A DNA stretch of 64,000 nucleotides, taken from contig NZ_PVTG01000022.1 of the NCBI RefSeq assembly GCF_003002915.1, positions 1 to 64,000 on the forward strand, written 5' to 3'. Source of the stretch: Geodermatophilus tzadiensis (GTDB lineage Bacteria; Actinomycetota; Actinomycetes; Mycobacteriales; Geodermatophilaceae). This document shows, in pieces, positions 43,297 through 51,687 of this stretch. Under the pieces are notes generated by a model. The model was not told the origin of the DNA. It was given only the letters and a program-made list of their open reading frames with translations, and ran no database searches. A program made the translations under genes and the position numbers. Numbering within the stretch: the stretch's first letter is position 1; each line of letters begins with the position of its first letter.

Positions 43297-45476
43297 CCGG
43301 CGGCCCGCGCAGCGAGGAGGAGCTCGCGGCGCACGATCCGTCCCCCGACCTGGCGGACGCCGCGGTGGACGACGGGGTGCGCGACGGGGTGGAGGAGGAC
43401 CGGCCCGCCCGCGGCCCGGTCACCCGGCCGCTGCCGCCGGTGCCCCCGTCCGCGCCGCCGTCGTCCCGCTCCGCGGCATCGTCCCGCTCCGCGGCGCCGT
43501 CCCGCTCCGCGGCGGCGTCCCCGGCGGGCCGGCCGGCCCGGCCGCTGCCCCCGCCGCCCTACCCGGTGGTGCCGGCCGGCGACGCCGCGACCCCCGCCCG
43601 GCCGGTGCTACCCGTGCCGCCGCCGGCTCGCCCGGCAGCGGCGGTCCCCGTGCCGCCCGCGTCCCCGCCCGTGTCCCCCCCGTCCCCGCCCGCCGGTGTC
43701 CCGCAGCGCGCGCCCCGGCCGCTGCCGCCGGTGCCCCCGCCGGCCCGCCGCCGGTTCATCCCGGCCGACGAGACCCAGGTCATCCCGATCCTGCAGCTGC
43801 CCCCGGTGCCGAACGCGCCGGAGGGGGAGACCGAGGAGGAGGCCCAGCAGCGGGAGGGCCCGCCCGGCGGCAGCCGGGGCATCCTGCGCGCCGCCGGCAC
43901 CATGGCGGTGGCCACGCTGGTGTCCCGGGTGACCGGCCTGCTGCGCACGATGGTGCTGGCCGCGGCGCTGGGCGTCGGGCTGGTCAACGACGCCTACAAC
44001 ACGGCCAACACGCTGCCCAACATCGTCTACGAGCTGCTGCTCGGCGGCGTCCTGACCTCGGTGATCGTGCCGCTGCTGGTGCACGCCCAGGAGCGCGACC
44101 GCGACGGCGGGGTGGCCTACGCGCAGCGGCTGTCCACGCTCGCCGTCGCGGGGCTGGTCGTGGTCACCGCGCTCGCCGTCGCCGTCGCGCCGCTGCTGAC
44201 CGCCCTCTACGGCATCCAGGGCGACCCGGAGCAGGTGCGCCTGGCCAACTGGCTGGCGCGCATCCTGCTGCTGGAGATCGTGTTCTACGGCGTGGGGGCG
44301 CTGGCCCAGGCGGTCCTCAACAGCCGCGGCGTCTTCGGCCCGCCCGCCTGGGCGCCGGTGCTCAACAACGTCGTCGTCATCGCCACCGGCCTGCTGTTCA
44401 TCGCGGCCGGCGGCCCCGGCGACCTCGAGCCGCGGACGATCTCCAGCGGGCAGGTGTGGCTGCTCGGCGGCGGCACGCTGCTGGGCATCGTGGTGCAGGC
44501 GCTGGTCCTGGTGCCGCTGCTGCGCCGGGCCGGCGTCCCGCTGCGGCCGCGCTGGAACGTGCGCCGGACCGGCCTGCGCGAGGTCGGTGGCCTGGGCGTG
44601 TGGGTGGTCCTCTACGTCGCGGTCAGCCAGATCGGCGTCATCGTCGCCACCCGGGTGGCCAACGCCGCGGCGCGCGAGGGGGGCCTGGGCTCCAGCGCCT
44701 TCGCCTACGCCAGCCTGCTGTTCCAGATGCCCTACGGGATCATCGGCGTCGCCCTGCTCACCGCCCTCGTGCCGCGGATGAGCCGCGCCGCCGCCCGGCA
44801 CGACGTCCCCGGCGTGGTCCAGGACCTCGCGCTGGGCACCCGCCTCTCCGCGCTCGGCCTGCTGCCGGTGACCGCCGCGCTCACCGTGCTCGGCCCGGCG
44901 CTGGGGGTCGTCGCCTTCGCCCGCGGCAACACCTCCGTGGCCGAGGCCCAGGGCATCGGCGCGGCGCTGGCCCTCGGTGCGTTCGGCCTGCTGCCCATGG
45001 CGGTGACCCTGCTGCAGCTGCGGGTCTTCTACGCCATGAAGGACGCCAAGACGCCGACGCTCATCCAGGTCGGCATGGTCGTCGTCCGGGTGCCGTTGCT
45101 GCTGCTCGTGCCGGTGCTGGTCGGGCCCGAGCACGTCGTCGCCGGGCTCATGCTGGCCACCAGCGTCACCTACCTCGCCGGCTGGGCGCTGGGCCACCTC
45201 GCGCTGCGCCGCCACCTGCGGACGGCGGGCAGCGGACGCACCCTGGGACCGGTGCTGCGCATGGCGGTCGCCGCGGTCGTCGGCGCGCTCGCCGGCCGGC
45301 TGCTCGTGAGCGTGACGGACGACGCGTTCGGGACGTCGGTCACGGGCTCGCTCGCGACCGTGCTGGTCGGTACCGTGGTCGTCGGTGTCACGACCCTGGC
45401 CGGGTTCGTGCTCGCCCGCGTCCCGGAGCTCCGGGGACCCCTCGCCGCCCTCCGCGCGCGGCTGGGCCGCGGGTGA
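43293..45476 (+). CDS. murJ: Lipid II flippase MurJ (MviN)
   Basis: 727 residues from a GTG overlapping the DUF6049 stop. An unusual cytoplasmic extension of about 185 residues, rich in Pro, Ala, Ser and Arg (SSRSAA repeats encoded by an 18-bp tandem repeat near 43460-43515), contains ADETQVIPILQLPPVP, an FHA-ligand-like segment. From about residue 195 the MATE/MOP-fold transporter starts (GTMAVATLVSRVTGLLRTMV, DAYNTANTLPNIVYELLLGG), with about 14 transmembrane helices. It translocates lipid II across the membrane for peptidoglycan synthesis. Unlike Mtb Rv3910, the pseudokinase is in a separate downstream gene. Confidence 0.93.
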   Translation: MTGGPRSEEELAAHDPSPDLADAAVDDGVRDGVEEDRPARGPVTRPLPPVPPSAPPSSRSAASSRSAAPSRSAAASPAGRPARPLPPPPYPVVPAGDAATPARPVLPVPPPARPAAAVPVPPASPPVSPPSPPAGVPQRAPRPLPPVPPPARRRFIPADETQVIPILQLPPVPNAPEGETEEEAQQREGPPGGSRGILRAAGTMAVATLVSRVTGLLRTMVLAAALGVGLVNDAYNTANTLPNIVYELLLGGVLTSVIVPLLVHAQERDRDGGVAYAQRLSTLAVAGLVVVTALAVAVAPLLTALYGIQGDPEQVRLANWLARILLLEIVFYGVGALAQAVLNSRGVFGPPAWAPVLNNVVVIATGLLFIAAGGPGDLEPRTISSGQVWLLGGGTLLGIVVQALVLVPLLRRAGVPLRPRWNVRRTGLREVGGLGVWVVLYVAVSQIGVIVATRVANAAAREGGLGSSAFAYASLLFQMPYGIIGVALLTALVPRMSRAAARHDVPGVVQDLALGTRLSALGLLPVTAALTVLGPALGVVAFARGNTSVAEAQGIGAALALGAFGLLPMAVTLLQLRVFYAMKDAKTPTLIQVGMVVVRVPLLLLVPVLVGPEHVVAGLMLATSVTYLAGWALGHLALRRHLRTAGSGRTLGPVLRMAVAAVVGALAGRLLVSVTDDAFGTSVTGSLATVLVGTVVVGVTTLAGFVLARVPELRGPLAALRARLGRG

Positions 45477-45550
45477 GCACCGTCCCGCCCGGACCGGCGC
45501 CCGCACCGGGGCAGCCAGCCGCCGGACCCGGAAGGAGGACGGCCGCGTCG

Positions 45551-47167
45551 ATGACGTCCACGATCACCGGCCTCCCCGACCGCTACCGCCCGCTCGACGA
45601 GCTCGGCCCGGTCGAGCGCACCGAGACCGGCGTCATCCACAGCTGGCGGGCCAAGGACCGGGTGCTCAACCGCGACGTCGCCGTCCGCGTGCACGTGCCC
45701 GGCGGCCCGCCGGCCCGCGCCTGGATCGCCCGCGCGCTGACCGCGGGCGGGCTGGCCACGCCCGCGCTGGCCATGGTCTACGACGCCTCCGAGGGCACCG
45801 GCGGGGAGGCGGGCAGCCCCGCCTACGTCGTCAACGAGTGGATCGACGGGCAGACCCTCGCCGAGCGGCTGACCGCCGGCCCCATGGGCGAGCGCGAGGC
45901 CCGCACCGTCCTGCGCCGGCTGGCCGAGGGCGTCGCCGAGGCGCACCGGGTCGGCCTGGCCGTCGGCGGGCTGGGTCCCGAGACCGTCGTGCTGCGGCCC
46001 AACGGCCTGGTCGGCCTGCGCGCCGTCCCCGCCGCGACCGGCAGCGTGCAGGAGGACATCTCCGCCCTCGGCGCGCTGCTGGAGTTCTGCCTCACCGGCC
46101 GGCCGGCCGGGGCCCCGGGCGCCCCGGCGGTCATCGGTGCCCCCGACCTCGCCGCCCTGGTGCGCCGGGCGCGCTCCACCGAGCCGGGCTCCCGGCTGGC
46201 CAGTGCCGCCGCGATGGCCGCGCTGCTGGCCGAGCGCCCGCGCGCCGGCGCCCGTCCGGTCCGCGGCGGCGACGAGAGCGACAGCGGGTGGCTGGGGCGG
46301 CTGCGCGAGCACCGGGAGACCGAGCGCGTCGCGGCGGCCGACCGCGCGCCGCAGCCCGGGCACGAGGAGGACGACGAGCGGCCGCAGCGCGTCTCCCCGG
46401 GCACGCTGCCGCCCGTCCCGAGCGGCCGGTGGGCGGACGACGACCTCCTGCACGACATCGACCCGGAGCACGACGCCGAGGCGGACGACGCCGAGGCAGA
46501 CGACGACCACGACGACCGGGCGGGCTCCGCCACCCGCCGCCGGCTGCTGGTCGTCGGGCTCCCGCTGCTGGCGCTGCTGATCGTCATCGCGCTGGCGTAC
46601 TGGGTGGGCACGAGCGTGCTGTCGGTCGCCGGCGAGGAGGTCGACCGGGCGCCCGGTGCGGCACCCGCCCCGTCCACGAGCCCCGCCGCCGAGACCGCCG
46701 CCGCGCCGGCGACCGACGCCGCACCCGCGGCCATCACCGGTGCCACGGTGCTCGACCCGTTCGGGGACGGCGAGCCGGAGAACGTCGACGACGTCCCGGC
46801 CTCGTTCGACGGCGACCCGGCCACGGCGTGGTCGACGCTGACCTACCGGGGTTCGGCCGACTTCGGCAACCTCAAGCCCGGCGTCGGCGTCGTCTACGAC
46901 CTCGGCTCCGAGCAGCCGGTCGGCGGGGTCACGGTGACCACCACCACGCCGGGCATCACCGTCGAGGTGCGCACCGGCGACTCGCCCGACGGCGACCTCG
47001 ACTCCTACGCCGTCGCCGCCGACGGCACCGTCGACGGGACCGGCGAACTGGCCTTCGAGGAGCCGGTGACGACGCAGTACGTCCTGGTGTGGGTGACCGG
47101 CCTGGTGCCCGCCGACGACGGCTTCCAGGGCTCCCTGGCCGAGGTCGCGGTCACCCCCGCCACCTGA
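45551..47167 (+). CDS. Membrane pseudokinase partner of MurJ (Rv3910 C-terminal half-like)
   Basis: 538 residues from ATG 45551 (AAGGAGG 12 nt upstream); a GTG at 45473 overlapping the murJ stop would add 26 residues. Residues about 1-235 have the protein kinase fold (YRPLDELGPVERTETGVIHSWRA, VAVRVHVPG, VNEWIDGQTLAERL) but the catalytic loop is AHRVGLAVGGLGPETVVL with no HRD aspartate, and there is no DFG. A long acidic linker, a transmembrane helix (LLVVGLPLLALLIVIALAYWV) and an exported beta-sandwich (FDGDPATAWSTLTYRG, galactose-binding-like) follow. In Mtb the fused MviN pseudokinase is phosphorylated by PknB and binds FhaA. Confidence 0.85.
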   Translation: MTSTITGLPDRYRPLDELGPVERTETGVIHSWRAKDRVLNRDVAVRVHVPGGPPARAWIARALTAGGLATPALAMVYDASEGTGGEAGSPAYVVNEWIDGQTLAERLTAGPMGEREARTVLRRLAEGVAEAHRVGLAVGGLGPETVVLRPNGLVGLRAVPAATGSVQEDISALGALLEFCLTGRPAGAPGAPAVIGAPDLAALVRRARSTEPGSRLASAAAMAALLAERPRAGARPVRGGDESDSGWLGRLREHRETERVAAADRAPQPGHEEDDERPQRVSPGTLPPVPSGRWADDDLLHDIDPEHDAEADDAEADDDHDDRAGSATRRRLLVVGLPLLALLIVIALAYWVGTSVLSVAGEEVDRAPGAAPAPSTSPAAETAAAPATDAAPAAITGATVLDPFGDGEPENVDDVPASFDGDPATAWSTLTYRGSADFGNLKPGVGVVYDLGSEQPVGGVTVTTTTPGITVEVRTGDSPDGDLDSYAVAADGTVDGTGELAFEEPVTTQYVLVWVTGLVPADDGFQGSLAEVAVTPAT

Positions 47168-47244
47168 CCCGGGACCCCCGGGGAGGACCCCCCACGGAGG
47201 GGCCCGACGAGGGTCCACCGGCCCCTGACCACGGAATGCGGCCC

Positions 47245-47250
47245 TACGAT
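47245..47250 (+). promoter_or_regulatory. -10 element TACGAT, leaderless start of trxB
   Basis: TACGAT ends 8 nt before the GTG at 47259. Confidence 0.5.
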
Positions 47251-47258
47251 CTGGCGTT

Positions 47259-48278
47259 GTGCCGCCCGTGACCGACTCGCAGCCCACCCCCGGCCCCGCC
47301 ACGACGACCGCGATCACCTCGCCGGCCATCCCGCCGGCCGAGCACGACGGCGTCCGCGACCTGATCATCGTCGGGTCGGGCCCCGCCGGGTACACCGCGG
47401 CGATCTACGCCGCGCGGGCCAACCTGCACCCGCTGGTCTTCGAGGGCTCCCAGTTCGGCGGCGCCCTGATGACGACCACCGAGGTGGAGAACTTCCCCGG
47501 CTTCGCCGAGGGCATCCAGGGCCCCGAGCTGATGATGGACATGCGCACCCAGGCCGAGCGCTTCGGCGCCGAGCTGGTGGCCCGCGACGTCTCCGAGGTC
47601 GACCTGACCGCCAGCCCCAAGGTGGTCAAGGTCGGCGACGAGGTGCACCTCGCGCACGCGGTCATCGTCGCCACCGGCTCGAAGTACCGGTACCTCGGCC
47701 TGGACAACGAGCAGCGCCTGCTCGGCCACGGCGTCTCGGCCTGCGCCACCTGCGACGGCTTCTTCTTCCGCGACCAGGACATCGTCGTCGTCGGCGGCGG
47801 TGACTCGGCGATGGAGGAGGCCACCTTCCTCACCCGCTTCGCCAAGACCGTCACCGTCGTCCACCGGCGGGAGGAGCTGCGCGCCTCGAAGATCATGCAG
47901 AAGCGCGCGCAGGACAACGAGAAGATCCGCTGGGCGCTCGGCAAGCAGGTCACCGACGTCCTCGGCGACTCCACCGTCTCCGCGGTCCAGCTGACCGACG
48001 TCGCCACCGGCGCCACCGAGGAGCTCCCGGTCTCGGGCCTGTTCGTCGCCATCGGCCACGACCCGCGCAGCGAGCTGTTCGTCGGGCAGCTCAAGCTCGA
48101 CGACGAGGGCTACGTCCAGGTCGAGCACCCGACCACGCGCACCAACCTCGACGGCGTGTTCGCCTGCGGCGACGTGGTCGACCACGTCTACCGGCAGGCC
48201 ATCACCTCGGCCGGCACCGGCGCGGCCGCGGCGATCGACGCCGAGCGCTGGCTGGCCGAGACCTTCGACGAGCGCTGA
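47259..48278 (+). CDS. trxB: Thioredoxin reductase
   Basis: 339 residues from GTG. FAD-binding [20 protein letters not shown], the redox-active CATC in [17 protein letters not shown]-binding [16 protein letters not shown] and [10 protein letters not shown], and the FAD-contact [17 protein letters not shown]. Low-molecular-weight bacterial class. Reduces thioredoxin with NADPH; trxA follows. In Mtb sigM (Rv3911) and Rv3912 lie between MviN and trxB2; no such genes are found here. Confidence 0.96.
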   Translation: MPPVTDSQPTPGPATTTAITSPAIPPAEHDGVRDLIIVGSGPAGYTAAIYAARANLHPLVFEGSQFGGALMTTTEVENFPGFAEGIQGPELMMDMRTQAERFGAELVARDVSEVDLTASPKVVKVGDEVHLAHAVIVATGSKYRYLGLDNEQRLLGHGVSACATCDGFFFRDQDIVVVGGGDSAMEEATFLTRFAKTVTVVHRREELRASKIMQKRAQDNEKIRWALGKQVTDVLGDSTVSAVQLTDVATGATEELPVSGLFVAIGHDPRSELFVGQLKLDDEGYVQVEHPTTRTNLDGVFACGDVVDHVYRQAITSAGTGAAAAIDAERWLAETFDER

Positions 48279-48282
48279 CGAA

Positions 48283-48339
48283 GGACCCCCCTGCCCCCCA
48301 CCACTCGCTCCGCTCGCGGCGGGCCCCTGCAGGGGGGCC
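48283..48339 (+). other. Imperfect hairpin between trxB and trxA
   Basis: GGACCCCCCTGC pairs with GCAGGGGGGCC about 34 nt later, enclosing a CGCGAGCGGAGCGAG-type inner hairpin. Possible attenuator separating the two genes; a second small hairpin follows at about 48360-48385. Confidence 0.35.
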
Positions 48340-48426
48340 GTACCGGGCATAGCGCGACCCCTCCGCGGGTTACCCCCCGCAGAGGCCCCACCCCGCAGAC
48401 CTCGATCGACCCTGAGGAGAACGACC

Positions 48427-48753
48427 ATGGCAGGCAACACCGTGACGGTCACCGACGCCAGCTTCGCCAACGAGGTGCTGGGCAGCGAGAAGCCCGTCCT
48501 CGTCGACTTCTGGGCGGAGTGGTGCGGACCGTGCAAGATGGTCGCCCCCGTCCTGGAGGAGATCGCCCGCGAGCACGGCGACAAGCTGACGATCGCCAAG
48601 CTCAACATCGACGAGAACCCGCAGATCGCGCGTGACTACCAGGTCATGTCGATCCCGACGATGACGGTCTTCCAGGGCGGCAAGCCGGTGAAGAGCATCA
48701 TCGGCGCCAAGCCCAAGGGCGCCATCCTCTCCGACCTCGCCGACTACATCTGA
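48427..48753 (+). CDS. trxA: Thioredoxin
   Basis: 108 residues with GAGGAG upstream of ATG. Classical thioredoxin fold with active site VDFWAEWCGPCKMVAPVLEE and the cis-proline loop MSIPTMTVFQGG. Cytosolic disulfide reductant served by the adjacent TrxB. Followed by a 17-bp-stem terminator. Confidence 0.97.
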   Translation: MAGNTVTVTDASFANEVLGSEKPVLVDFWAEWCGPCKMVAPVLEEIAREHGDKLTIAKLNIDENPQIARDYQVMSIPTMTVFQGGKPVKSIIGAKPKGAILSDLADYI

Positions 48754-48772
48754 GTCGTCCCCGGTCCCCTCG

Positions 48773-48810
48773 CCAGGGCCCGCCCGTCCGCTCGGACGGG
48801 CGGGCCCTGG
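48773..48810 (+). terminator. Hairpin terminator after trxA
   Basis: CCAGGGCCCGCCCGTCC with its exact complement and a 4-nt loop, 19 nt after the trxA stop. Confidence 0.85.
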
Positions 48811-48871
48811 CGCGTGTCGGGGGACCCCCGGCGGGCCGGTCGGGGTCGTGAGCGGGACAATCGAGGGCACG

Positions 48872-50020
48872 ATGGGTAGCGAGAACAGCATGCAGACGCT
48901 GGGTCCCGGCAGCCGGGGACCCGCCGTGGCCGACGTCCGGGCCGCCCTGCGCAGTCTGGGCCTGCTTCCACCGGCTGACGGCGTCCCGGACGACGTCGGC
49001 GCCGAGGTCTACGACCGGGCCACCGAGCTCGCCGTCCGGCACTTCCAGCAGGTGCGCGGGCTGTCGGTCGACGGCCGCGTCGGCGAGGAGACCTACCGGG
49101 CGCTGTCGGAGGCCCGGTGGTCGCTGGGCGACCGGCTGCTGCACCACGACCCCGAGCGGCCCGTGCGCGGCGACGACGTCACCAACCTGCAGGAGCGGCT
49201 GCTCGAGCTCGGCTACGACGCCGGCCGCGCCGACGGCATCTTCGGCCCGGAGACCGAGACCGGGTTGCGCACCTTCCAGCGCGACTACGGGCTGACCGCC
49301 GACGGCACCTGCGGGCCGGCCACCCTGCGCGCGCTGCGCCAGCTCGGCCGCAAGGTCACCGGCGGCCGCCCGCAGCTGCTGCGGCAGAGCGCCTCGTTCG
49401 TCGACAGCGGTCCGCACCTGATCGGCCGCCGCATCGTCGTCGACCCCGGGCACGGCGGCGACGACCCCGGCTGCACCCACGGCGAGACCACCGAGGCCGA
49501 CCTCGTGCTCGACCTCGCCAGCCGCATCGAGGGCCAGCTGGCCGCCGCCGGCGCCACGGTCTACCTGACGCGCGGCCGCCACCAGGACCCCACCCCGGCC
49601 GAGCGCACCGGGTTCGCCAACGACGCGCGCGCCGACCTGTTCGTCTCCCTGCACCTGGAGGCCCACGGCTCCGAGCACGCCCGCGGGGTGGCCAGCTACT
49701 ACTACGGCACCGGGTCCGGGACGTCGTCGACGGTGGGGGAGAAGTTCGCCGACCTGGTCCGCCGCGAGGTCACCGCCCGCACCGGGATGCTCGACCTGGG
49801 CGGGCACCCCAAGACGTGGGACCTGCTGCGGATGACCCGCATGCCCGCCGTCCGGCTCGACTGCGGCTACCTCACCCACCCCGTCGACCGGCTGCTGCTG
49901 CTCGACGCGCGGGTGCGCAGCAGCGTCGCCTCCGCCGTCCTGGCCGCCGTCCAGCGGCTGTTCCTGCCGGCCGACGCCGACCCGCCCACCGGCACCTTCG
50001 TCCTCCCCGGCCGCGTCTGA
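48872..50020 (+). CDS. cwlM: CwlM-like amidase-fold protein with two peptidoglycan-binding domains
   Basis: About 382 residues from ATG 48872 (a GTG at 48848 would add eight). No signal peptide. Two PG_binding_1 repeats (about 8-75 and 90-155: DGRVGEETYRALSEA and DGIFGPETETGLRTFQ) precede an Amidase_3 domain (about 185-365). The zinc ligands look intact (VDPGHGGDDPG, Glu in TTEADLVLDLA, His in VSLHLEAHGS), but the usual catalytic Glu is Asp (VRLDCGYLTH), as in Mtb CwlM. CwlM in mycobacteria is a cytosolic PknB substrate that activates MurA and interacts with MurJ/FhaA. The gene order trxA-cwlM-parB matches Mtb apart from two inserted genes. Confidence 0.88.
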   Translation: MGSENSMQTLGPGSRGPAVADVRAALRSLGLLPPADGVPDDVGAEVYDRATELAVRHFQQVRGLSVDGRVGEETYRALSEARWSLGDRLLHHDPERPVRGDDVTNLQERLLELGYDAGRADGIFGPETETGLRTFQRDYGLTADGTCGPATLRALRQLGRKVTGGRPQLLRQSASFVDSGPHLIGRRIVVDPGHGGDDPGCTHGETTEADLVLDLASRIEGQLAAAGATVYLTRGRHQDPTPAERTGFANDARADLFVSLHLEAHGSEHARGVASYYYGTGSGTSSTVGEKFADLVRREVTARTGMLDLGGHPKTWDLLRMTRMPAVRLDCGYLTHPVDRLLLLDARVRSSVASAVLAAVQRLFLPADADPPTGTFVLPGRV

Positions 50021-50030
50021 GCGACGGCGG

Positions 50031-50055
50031 CGACGATCAGGTGACCTGATCGTCG
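50031..50055. repeat. REP-like palindrome, copy 2
   Basis: CGACGATCAGGT-G-ACCTGATCGTCG, perfect 12-bp arms, 10 nt after the cwlM stop. Followed by GCGCGTCCCACC, as copy 1 (28001) is followed on its minus strand by GCGCGTCCTCCC. It could double as the cwlM terminator. Confidence 0.85.
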
Positions 50056-50080
50056 CGCGTCCCACCCGACGGTGGGCGGT

Positions 50081-50180
50081 GGGGTGGGACGCGCTGTGGT
50101 CCGGTGGGACGCGCTGCGGTGCGGGAGGACGCGCTGCGGTGCGGGAGGACGCGCTGCGGTGCGGGAGGACGGCGCAGGCC
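50081..50180. repeat. 20-bp tandem repeat, four units plus a partial fifth
   Basis: Units start at 50081, 50101, 50121, 50141 and 50161. The last two complete ones are identical (GCGGGAGGACGCGCTGCGGT); the first two differ at one to four positions; the fifth diverges after 11 bases. The word GGGAGGACGCGC also flanks the REP-like palindrome at 28001. Confidence 0.9.
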
Positions 50181-50265
50181 CCGCACGCCTGGGGCTGCTG
50201 GGGTCCGGGGTGTGACCGGTCCGTCTCGACCCGCCGTGTCGGTCGGCCGCCCCCGCCACCCTCCC

Positions 50266-50271
50266 TACACT
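50266..50271 (+). promoter_or_regulatory. -10 element TACACT, leaderless start of aminotransferase gene
   Basis: TACACT ends 6 nt before the GTG at 50278, just downstream of the tandem repeat. Confidence 0.5.
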
Positions 50272-50277
50272 CGACGG

Positions 50278-51687
50278 GTGGCCTCTCTCCCACCGGGTCC
50301 GGCGTCGCCCGGCTCCCCGCCCCCGCACTCCCACGTCGTGCCCCGTCACCCGCGGCTGGACCCCCTGGCCGACCGCTACGCAGCCCGCACGCACGGGATG
50401 AAGACCTCGGAGATCCGCGCGCTGTTCTCCGTGGTGAGCCGCCCCGAGGTCGTCTCGCTGGCCGGCGGGATGCCCGCGGTCACCGCCCTCCCGCTCGACG
50501 CCGTCGGCTCGATGATCGGCGAGCTGGTCAGCGGCATGGGCGCGCAGACCCTCCAGTACGGCTCCGGCCAGGGCGACCCCCGCCTGCGCGAGCGCATCTG
50601 CGACGTCATGGCACTCGAGGGCATCACCGACGCCTCACCCAGCGAGGTCGTGGTGACCGTCGGCTCCCAGCAGGGCCTCGACCTCGTCACCCGCGTCTTC
50701 TGCGACCCGGGCGACGTCATCCTCGCCGAGGGGCCCTCCTACGTCGGCGCGCTCGGGGTCTTCCAGGCCGCCGAGGCGCGCGTCCGGCACGTGCCCATGG
50801 ACGACGACGGCCTCATCCCCGAGGCGCTGGAGCAGGCGCTGCTGGAGTGCCGGGCCAACGGCGACCGGGTGAAGTTCCTCTACACGGTGCCGAACTACCA
50901 CAACCCCGGCGGCGTGACGCTGTCCGAGCCGCGCCGCCAGGCGATCGTCGACATCGCCGACCGCTACGACCTGCTCGTCATCGAGGACAACCCCTACGGC
51001 CTGCTCGGCTTCGACCGCGAGCCGATGCGCGCGCTGCGGGCCCGCGACTCCCAGCGGGTCATCTACCTGGGGTCGTTCTCCAAGACCTTCTCGCCCGGCC
51101 TGCGGGTGGGCTGGGTGCTCGCGCCGCTCGCCGTCCGCGAGAAGCTCGTGCTGGCCACCGAGGCGCAGGTGCTCTGCCCGCCGTCGCTGACCCAGTACGC
51201 GGTCGCCCGTTACCTCGACACCCAGCCCTGGCGCGAGCAGATCAAGCTGTTCACCGAGCTCTACCGCGAGCGGCGCGACGCGACGCTCGAGTCGCTCGAC
51301 GCGCTCATGCCCCCGGGCACCACCTGGACCCGCCCCGACGGCGGCTTCTACGTGTGGCTCAAGCTGCCGCACGGCCTCGACGCCAAGCTCATGCAGCCCC
51401 GCGCGGTGAACGCGCACGTCGCCTACGTGCCCGGCATCGGCTTCTACGCCGACGGGTCGGGCCGCGAGTACATGCGGCTGTCCTACTGCTACCCCGAGCC
51501 CGACCAGATCCGCGAGGGCGTGCGCCGGCTGGCCCGCGTCGTCGAGGCCGAGCTGGACCTGCACAGCACCTTCGACACCATCGACACCGGGACCTTCCGC
51601 GCCGTGGCCCGGCCGGGCCCCACGCACACCGCCGAGAACATCGTCGGCCCGGCGAACAGCGACCGGTCGGAGGACCCCCGCGCATGA
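50278..51687 (+). CDS. PLP-dependent class I/II aminotransferase (LysN/MocR-type catalytic domain)
   Basis: 469 residues from GTG. Aminotransferase fold I: AGGMPAVTALPLDAVG, YGSGQGDPRLRERIC, EGPSYVGALGVFQAAEARV, YTVPNYHNPGGVTLSEPRR, VIEDNPYGLLGFD, and the PLP lysine in GSFSKTFSPGLRVGW. No N-terminal GntR DNA-binding domain, so it is an enzyme, close to 2-aminoadipate/valine-type aminotransferases. Substrate not certain. Overlaps the ddl-like gene by 4 nt (ATGA), suggesting linked amino-acid and cell-wall precursor roles. Confidence 0.88.
   Translation: MASLPPGPASPGSPPPHSHVVPRHPRLDPLADRYAARTHGMKTSEIRALFSVVSRPEVVSLAGGMPAVTALPLDAVGSMIGELVSGMGAQTLQYGSGQGDPRLRERICDVMALEGITDASPSEVVVTVGSQQGLDLVTRVFCDPGDVILAEGPSYVGALGVFQAAEARVRHVPMDDDGLIPEALEQALLECRANGDRVKFLYTVPNYHNPGGVTLSEPRRQAIVDIADRYDLLVIEDNPYGLLGFDREPMRALRARDSQRVIYLGSFSKTFSPGLRVGWVLAPLAVREKLVLATEAQVLCPPSLTQYAVARYLDTQPWREQIKLFTELYRERRDATLESLDALMPPGTTWTRPDGGFYVWLKLPHGLDAKLMQPRAVNAHVAYVPGIGFYADGSGREYMRLSYCYPEPDQIREGVRRLARVVEAELDLHSTFDTIDTGTFRAVARPGPTHTAENIVGPANSDRSEDPRA

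Noticed and set aside
47168..47258. sigM-type sigma factor or anti-sigma gene expected between murJ/pseudokinase and trxB
   Set aside because: Only about 90 bp separate the pseudokinase gene from trxB; no such gene can fit.
50081..50180. CRISPR-like array
   Set aside because: The repeats are directly adjacent without spacers and no cas genes are present; it is a simple tandem repeat.
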